A program made the position numbers and the translations under genes. A stretch of DNA of 64,000 nucleotides from Rhizophagus clarus (lineage: Eukaryota > Glomeromycota > Glomeromycetes > Glomerales > Glomeraceae): the NCBI GenBank assembly GCA_015698045.1, contig BLAL01000338.1:682001-746000 (forward strand), given 5' to 3'. The notes below the pieces were generated by a model. It saw nothing but the letters and a program-made list of their open reading frames with translations. It was not told the origin of the DNA and did not search any database. Positions 58,852 through 64,000 of the stretch are shown piece after piece (the stretch's first letter is position 1; each line of letters opens with the position of its first letter).

Positions 58852-60185
58852 CACTCCCCGATCAAAAGTCTCCGACCACCCGATTTTTTTATTGCTGATC
58901 ATTACCTATTAAGTTTGTTTACGCCAAATCCATTAAATATAAACATATAAAATTTTTTTTTCCCATGAAGCTCTTGTTTTCAGTTATCCGAAAATAAAAA
59001 AAAAAAATATATTTTTATAATGTCCCAAAGACGTGAACTTACTGAGTTTGAGCGAGGAGAGATTATTGGTCTCTGGAAAGGAGGTCATAGTGAACGAAAT
59101 ATTGGGGAAATTCTTGGGCACCCTAAAAGCACTATCCATGATACTATAACGAGGTACAAAAATTCAGGACAAATTACAGCTTCTTCACGTTCGGGAAGGC
59201 CACTAAAACTCACAGAAAGAAACGTTAGACAACTTGTAAGAACACTTAAGGAAGACCGGCAACAATCACTAGAGGAAATGACAAAAAAATTTAGTGAATC
59301 TTTATCAATTTCAGTATCCTCTAATACTATAAAACGTACTTTACACTCTGAGGGTTTTTTTGGACGAGCTGGAAAGAGAAAACCATTTGTTTCTGAAGCA
59401 AATCGTAAAAAAAGACTAGAATGGTGCCGTGAAAGAAGAGATTGGGATGATGAGTGGAATTTTATCATTTGGAGTGATGAATCCCGCTTTATGATATTCC
59501 AAAATGATGCACACCACTGGGTTTGGCGTAAACCACATGAAAAATATGATGTGGATTGCTTGATTCCAACTGTAAAATCTGGAAACCAAGGTGTTATGGT
59601 ATGGGGGTGTTTTGCGAAAGATAAAATTGGTCCTTTAATCCAAGTTTCTGGTAGTATTAATGCTTCTGTATATATGGGAATATTAGAAAACACTTTTTTA
59701 CCCTTCTATAATAGTTTAGAAAACAATTCACAATATATTTTTCAAGATGACAATGCCCCAGTGCATAGAGCAAGAACGGTTAAACAATGGAAAGAGGATA
59801 ATTCGATAATAGACTTTCCATGGCCTGCACAGAGCCCGGACCTTAACCCAATTGAACATTTGTGGGATGTTTTGAAAAGGAGAGTCCGGGAACACAAACC
59901 TCATCCAAAAAATATTGAGGAATTAATGGTAATCTTGGAGGAGGAATGGAATAAAATCGAACCCGAAATTTTAACAAATTTAGTTGAAAGTTTGCCAAGG
60001 AGGGTTCAAGCTGTATTAGATAGCCACGGAAATCCAACTAGATATTAATAAAATTCACATTTTTCTGAATAAAACTATATAAATTTTTTACAATGTTTAT
60101 TTATAAATCATTAAGAAATTAAAAGTTGAAGTTGGTGTATTTTTTTCCGGTTTTAAAGTGGTCGGAGACTTTTGGTCGGGGAGTG
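58852..60185 (+). mobile_element. Complete Tc1/mariner element (DD34E), 1334 bp
   Basis: The 28-bp terminal inverted repeats differ at one base: 58852-58879 starts CACTCCCCGATCAAAAGTC and 60158-60185, minus strand, CACTCCCCGACCAAAAGTC. The TA duplication is perfect (58850-58851, 60186-60187). The transposase ORF is intact and fills most of the element. Near-identical ends and an uninterrupted ORF indicate recent insertion and possible activity. Confidence 0.97.
59020..60048 (+). CDS. Tc1/mariner transposase, full length
   Basis: 342 residues, the normal size. Residues 1-110 hold two helix-turn-helix units (ERGEIIGLWKGGHSERNIGE and a second at about 65-110) separated by a GRP-type linker (SRSGRPLKL, about 57-64), which bind the terminal repeats. 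The catalytic residues are D153 (WSDESRF), D244 (FQDDNAPVH) and E279 (LNPIEHLWD), with 34 residues between the last two: DD34E, the Tc1 class. The GVMVWGCF motif is present at 191-198. No frameshift or stop. The start follows a 168-nt leader inside the element. It cuts and pastes at TA sites in the nucleus. Confidence 0.97.
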   Translation: MSQRRELTEFERGEIIGLWKGGHSERNIGEILGHPKSTIHDTITRYKNSGQITASSRSGRPLKLTERNVRQLVRTLKEDRQQSLEEMTKKFSESLSISVSSNTIKRTLHSEGFFGRAGKRKPFVSEANRKKRLEWCRERRDWDDEWNFIIWSDESRFMIFQNDAHHWVWRKPHEKYDVDCLIPTVKSGNQGVMVWGCFAKDKIGPLIQVSGSINASVYMGILENTFLPFYNSLENNSQYIFQDDNAPVHRARTVKQWKEDNSIIDFPWPAQSPDLNPIEHLWDVLKRRVREHKPHPKNIEELMVILEEEWNKIEPEILTNLVESLPRRVQAVLDSHGNPTRY

Positions 60186-60488
60186 TATATCTGCCAAGAA
60201 TGCGGTGATCGGAAATATTGTAAACAGTGTAATTCAAGGCATTTCCAGGATAACTTTGCACATTGGACCAGTGGCGATTCGATCCTTGACAAATTCATTC
60301 AAAATTGGCAACTCAATACAGATACTTCGTGGAAGATAATTGAATGGATTGAATACTCAAATCTCGAAAATATTGAACTTATTGCTCATGGTGGGTTTGG
60401 GAGTGTCTATAAAGCCGTTTGGAAAGATGGTCCAATTGTGAGAGGAGATTATGAACAACCTTGGAACATAAACGAATCCAAATGGGAA

Positions 60489-60491
60489 TGA
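60489..60491 (+). other. In-frame TGA within the kinase exon
   Basis: TGA follows codons TCC AAA TGG GAA and is followed in the same frame by GAG AAT AAA AAG GAG GTG GCG GTG AAA AAG, the conserved VAVKK strand. A CGA-to-TGA change would explain it. Alternatively a 66-bp phase-0 intron (60438-60503, GTGAGA...AAAAAG) would remove it without changing frame. The segment resembles the variable linker of related kinases, so nonsense mutation is slightly favoured. Confidence 0.6.
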
Positions 60492-61515
60492 GAGAATAAA
60501 AAGGAGGTGGCGGTGAAAAAGTTCCGGAATGCGACTAATGTCAGCCCAGAGTTCTTGAATGAGGTAAATAACAAATATATTTTTTCAGACATGAAGTTTG
60601 AATAAAAACAATAAAACAAATATTTACGTAATTTATTTGCAGGTTGATGTTGACTTAAATTTAAATGGTGCTGTTACTGTTCTGATATATGGAGTGACTT
60701 GTGACCCACAAAGTGGAGAATATTGTATTGTCACGGATTTTAAAAATGGTGGCAATCTGAGGGAGGTGATTAAAAAAAATCACAGTATTCTAACTTGGGT
60801 ATCTATTATAGATATGTTCTATGGTGTCGCTGTTGGATTATTTCATGTTCATGATCATTATTATCTCCACAAGGATTTTCACAGTGGTAACATCTTGAAC
60901 TCAATTGAAAATAATTATATTAACTCAGAAATTTCAGATTTCGGTCTGTGCCGTCCTATGGATCAAAGTCCAGCAGATAAAGTAATATGCGGCGTCTTAC
61001 CATTTGTTGCACCAGAGGTTTTACTTGGTAAAGAGTACACTAAAGCAGCAGATATTTACGGATTTGGGATGATAATGTACGAAGTGATTAGCGGCAAACC
61101 ACCTTTTGTTGATATGGATTATGATGAGAATTTGGCTTTAGCTATTTGCTCTGGTCAACGTCCACAAATTCCAGAATATACACCTGAACCATATGCTGCT
61201 TTGATGAAACGTTGTTGGGATCCTGTTCCTACCAATCGTCCAACGACTTTGGATGTGCATGGAGAGATTGTTAATTTACGGTGTGTTTTGATGAACATAT
61301 CACGTACTGGAATTGAGCTAGATCTAACGATTAAAGAAGCATTTAATCAGGAGCGGGAAAACAGATGGAAAGAACGATTAGTAGAATTGGCTACAAATCC
61401 AATACCCCTAATAAGATCGCAGAACTTTCTCACCAGTAAACGACTAGACTATTCACAGCATCTTTCCCAAAAACTTACTGTTGAGGATTGGAATAAATTA
61501 AAAATAACCGACTAA

Positions 61516-62732
61516 AAGTCGTTTTATTGTGAGATCAAAAATTGGAAAATCTTGTATTTAGAACATCAATTATGAGAGAAAAGTTTTGCAACTAATGATC
61601 GATTCGATTGATTCATATCTCGATTTTTTTGTAATCTATAACTAGGAATTTACTCTTTTAACTAGAATATGCGTTTTATTTTAGAGGACTTCGTCCCCTA
61701 TGATATTGTCTTGTTGTTAGCCAATAAGATGGTTTGCGAGCATGAGATATAAATGAAGAATAAATTATTAGGTTATTATGTAGCATATTATTAAATAATT
61801 TATATATATTATGATATAATATACAGTATAAAGATATTTACTAAATAAAAGTTGCATGATGCAACGTGAAATTTGTGTAATCACTTCTGTAATTCATTTT
61901 AAATTTATCGTTGAATGGCGTTTGCGTTTAATAGTATAGAAATCAATGGTTTTTTAAACCAAACAATAAAAAAAATTAATCTATTACTATTTTAATGATT
62001 TATTAAAATTAGTAGTCATTTGGTTAGTTTATAAACCAAATATATACTTAAATTATTTTTTAACAGTTTATTAAATCGGATAATTAAAAAAAAAAACAAT
62101 TTTTTTATTGGCTCATTAGACTGAAATAATTAATAATTTATTTTTTTAGCAGTTTATTATTAAACTGAATGTTAACGATTAATAATTATTTTATTAATAA
62201 AACGGGATAATCAAAAAAAAAAATAATTTATTTATTTTTTGATGGTTTATTGAAGTGGATAATTAAAAAAAAATAATTTTTTTCGATTAGTTAAATTGAA
62301 TAATTAATAGTAATTATATTCAGTTTGTTAAACTGAATGATTAATAGCTAATTTTTTAAAATAAATTAATCCGTTAGAAAAAACAATTCATGAATCTGTA
62401 AAAAAAATAAATTGATCCATAAATTATTAATTATTTCAATTATTTCGCAATAAGCCAGTAAAAAATTAATTATTTTTTTTAGTTATCCGATTTAATAAAT
62501 AAACTGCTATAAAAATATGATAATTAAAAAAATGTTAGAAATTTTTTAAAGTTTCTTTTTGTTTTAGTTTGTAATAGTTGGTTTGATAGGGATAAACTTT
62601 TCATAATATATCTGTATTTTATTTTTTATTTTTTGATTTAGTAAAAATAAAATAATTAAATTTATGTAAATAGTCTAGTAATAAATTGTAAAATAAAGGT
62701 AAATTTCGTGATTAAATCATGTAAATTCCGTA
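61516..62732. other. AT-rich spacer with TTTATTAAAC/GAATAATTAATAA words
   Basis: Between 61970 and 62530 many imperfect copies of GTTTATTAAACTGAATAATT and A/T runs in both orientations form a low-complexity block. The kinase gene's 3' end lies in the first 150 bases. No gene. Confidence 0.5.
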
Positions 62733-62989
62733 GATGGTACCCATTCACAAGCATTCGGCCACTTCACCTTGAGAGATGATGCTGGCAGCAGTTATAGGTT
62801 TCTGCGCAATTCACAGTTCGTTAATGACTGTTCTTGTCATGGAGAAGGACCTAATACTGTTGATCCATATCCAGCAGGGACTTGGTTTGATGTTTGGGTT
62901 ACAGTATATTGGAATTGTGATTTTCCTGCAGTTTGGGATGTAAGATTGCTGTAGTACAGGAATCCACTATCGAGGTTATGTCAGATAAG
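62733..62989 (+). pseudogene. Truncated copy of the secreted cysteine-rich gene
   Basis: Matches exon 2 of the 55.6-kb gene from GATGGTACCCATTCACAAGC on, but lacks the signal-peptide exon and the start of exon 2, has lost 33 nt after GATCCATAT, and has one extra A (GATGTAAGATTGC for GATGTAGATTGC) that shifts the frame before the last cysteines. The following 500 bp also match the flank of the parent gene, so this is a segmental copy, not a processed one. Confidence 0.88.
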
Positions 62990-63267
62990 TTTACTTAACC
63001 AGATTTATTTGACATCGTGAAATTTGAGACACAGTTAATTTAATATTTTGTATTTGAAACTAAATTCATAAAAAATTTATTTACCTCATTTAAAAATTCC
63101 TTGGCAATATTTTATGAATTAATCGAGTATTTAATTTTTTGCATTATTTCTTGTATATTCCTTTTTAAAATAACATGGACCATCCTTTCATTTTACTGAA
63201 TATTTTGTTTTGTTTAATTTTTTAATATTATTATACTGAGATATGGAATATTACATCTTTATAATCA

Positions 63268-63360
63268 TTAATACCTAATTTTTATTTCTTGAATTAATTT
63301 ATCAATTTGTTCGTTTTTGCTGGTCCAGTCTGCACATGGTTTAGAACACTTTATACACAT
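63268..63360 (-). pseudogene. Kinase N-terminal zinc-motif fragment, duplicate
   Basis: The counterpart of 56424-56516 with one residue change (NEQ for NDQ). Here the frame is open further upstream to 63456, but that part has no kinase features. Confidence 0.6.
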
Positions 63361-63515
63361 ACTTTTTTTAGCAAATCTTTCATTTTGACACATATAAAAT
63401 AAAATAGCAAACAACTTCGCAACAATCTTTTTCCCGACATACCCTTTACCTGACACCGATTTCCCGACAAGACATATTCCCGAATGAACATTTTACCGAC
63501 ATGATATAATCCCAA

Positions 63516-63745
63516 CCCTATAAAAAATCTGGATACGTTTTTGATAAGGCTTTTGTACGGATTTTTTCCTTAGAAAAAACGTATCATAATAGTCCGTTGA
63601 AAAGATACGGAAAATTGCACAATTCCGTATTACTAAAAATACGTTATTGCATGATTTACATACGGAATTTATACGATTTGGTTATTGAATTTGTACAATT
63701 TAATCACAAATTTTATTTGGTTTGTCCATGATTTTGTTACTAAAT
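63516..63745. other. Unique sequence between the duplication and a terminal repeat array
   Basis: Begins ACCCTATAAAAAATCTGG directly where the duplicated block ends, and repeats ATACGTTTTT, ATACGGAATT and CCGTATTAC words. It looks like the start of another element whose remainder lies beyond the window. Confidence 0.35.
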
Positions 63746-64000
63746 CTAGGTCAAAATTATGAATAATACTGGTCAAATTTATAATTTAACTTTGGCTAAA
63801 ATTATAAGATAATGCTGGTCAGAATTATAATTTAACTTTGGCTAAATTTATAAGATAATGCTGGTCAGAATTATAATTTAACTTTGGCTAAATTATAGAA
63901 TAATTCGGTCAAATTTATAATTTAACTTTGGCTAAAATTATAAGATAATGTTGGTCAGAATTATAATTTAACTTTGGCTAAAATTATAGAATAATGCTGG
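63746..64000. repeat. 46-bp tandem repeat, ~5 copies
   Basis: Unit AATTATAATTTAACTTTGGC, TAAAATTATAAGATAATGCT, GGTCAG, with small deletions in two copies. It continues past the window end. Confidence 0.9.

Larger units (their letters stand above)
58148..61515 (+). pseudogene. SAM-SAM-TKL kinase gene split by a Tc1/mariner insertion
   Basis: Exon 1 (58148-58711) encodes two SAM-like domains, about residues 20-85 and 113-180. An intron (58712-58786, GTATAG...TTAG, phase 0) leads to an exon starting 58787 that runs in frame to 58851, where the transposon enters; the frame resumes at 60188. It then encodes YICQEC, CKQC, HWTSGD and DKFIQNWQ (zinc-binding-like leader), and the kinase start HGGFGSVYKAVW. 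An in-frame TGA lies at 60489-60491, before the VAVKKF lysine. A further intron (60564-60642) precedes the lobe with HKDFHSGN (catalytic loop, HKD for HRD), DFGLCRP, APE and DIYGFGMIMYE, ending at 61515. Glomeromycotina have greatly expanded such kinases, and SAM domains usually mediate oligomerisation. This allele is broken by the insertion and perhaps by the TGA. Confidence 0.85.
62733..63515. repeat. Segmental duplication of 55862-56673
   Basis: About 783 bp similar to 55862-56673 (812 bp) in the same orientation, covering part of the secreted-protein exon, its 3' flank, the kinase zinc-motif fragment and the CCGACA-rich stretch. The match ends at GATATAATCCCAA in both. The copies flank the kinase gene. 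Confidence 0.9.

Noticed and set aside
59085-59693. 202-codon minus-strand ORF
   Set aside because: Antisense shadow of the Tc1/mariner transposase.

Overview
The window is nuclear DNA of a eukaryote with a very AT-rich, repeat-dense genome. It is most likely an arbuscular mycorrhizal fungus of the Glomeromycotina, close to Rhizophagus. This rests on the protein families, which I recognise from family knowledge without any database search: a TKL-type kinase whose N-terminus carries the cysteine-rich 'CxxC...HWTSGD..DKFIQ' signature, SAM-like domains, two decayed Crinkler-type effector genes, a fungal aldo/keto reductase pair with many 60-110 bp introns, small secreted proteins, and many DNA transposons. 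I see no rRNA, tRNA or CRISPR array.

Region 1 (1-22.4 kb) is almost entirely mobile or repetitive DNA. It holds two elements that share the terminal inverted repeat CACAGGTC, at 4434-8765 and 18363-22319. Both have short target-site duplications and subterminal repeats in inverted orientation, like CMC/CACTA elements. The first is inserted inside a larger array (2.7-9.9 kb). All three units (outer array, 4.4-8.8 kb element, 18.4-22.3 kb element) contain tandem arrays of a 34-49 nt exon-like segment alternating with an intron-like segment. Each repeat has a GT donor, a hairpin centred on AACGTT that in the best array holds a TACTAAC branch-site word, a poly-pyrimidine tract and an AG acceptor. 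Between them (10894-15362) lies a separate 4.47 kb transposon with 33-bp terminal repeats and a TTA duplication. It encodes a DDE-type protein with a zinc-binding tail and an upstream partner ORF; both carry frameshifts.

Region 2 (22.4-37 kb) has few genes: an 86-residue membrane protein (26.0 kb), a secreted, probably GPI-anchored protein (30.1-30.9 kb), a hAT-like MITE with a perfect 8-bp duplication, and a degenerate Crinkler gene on the minus strand with a PD-(D/E)xK nuclease-like C-terminus (34.4-35.4 kb).

Region 3 (37-46 kb) holds a second Crinkler fragment and two intact eight-exon aldo/keto reductase genes in tandem, each preceded by a decayed copy of its own exon 3.

Region 4 (46-58 kb) is mostly relics and small elements. 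It also has a minus-strand N/Q/S-rich protein, a 32-bp repeat array and a two-exon secreted cysteine-rich protein.

Region 5 (58-64 kb) contains a SAM-SAM-kinase gene split by a complete 1334-bp Tc1/mariner element. The transposase ORF is intact and the TA duplication is perfect; removing the element and one duplicate TA gives an open kinase frame. An 0.8-kb duplication of the secreted-protein locus lies on the far side of the kinase.
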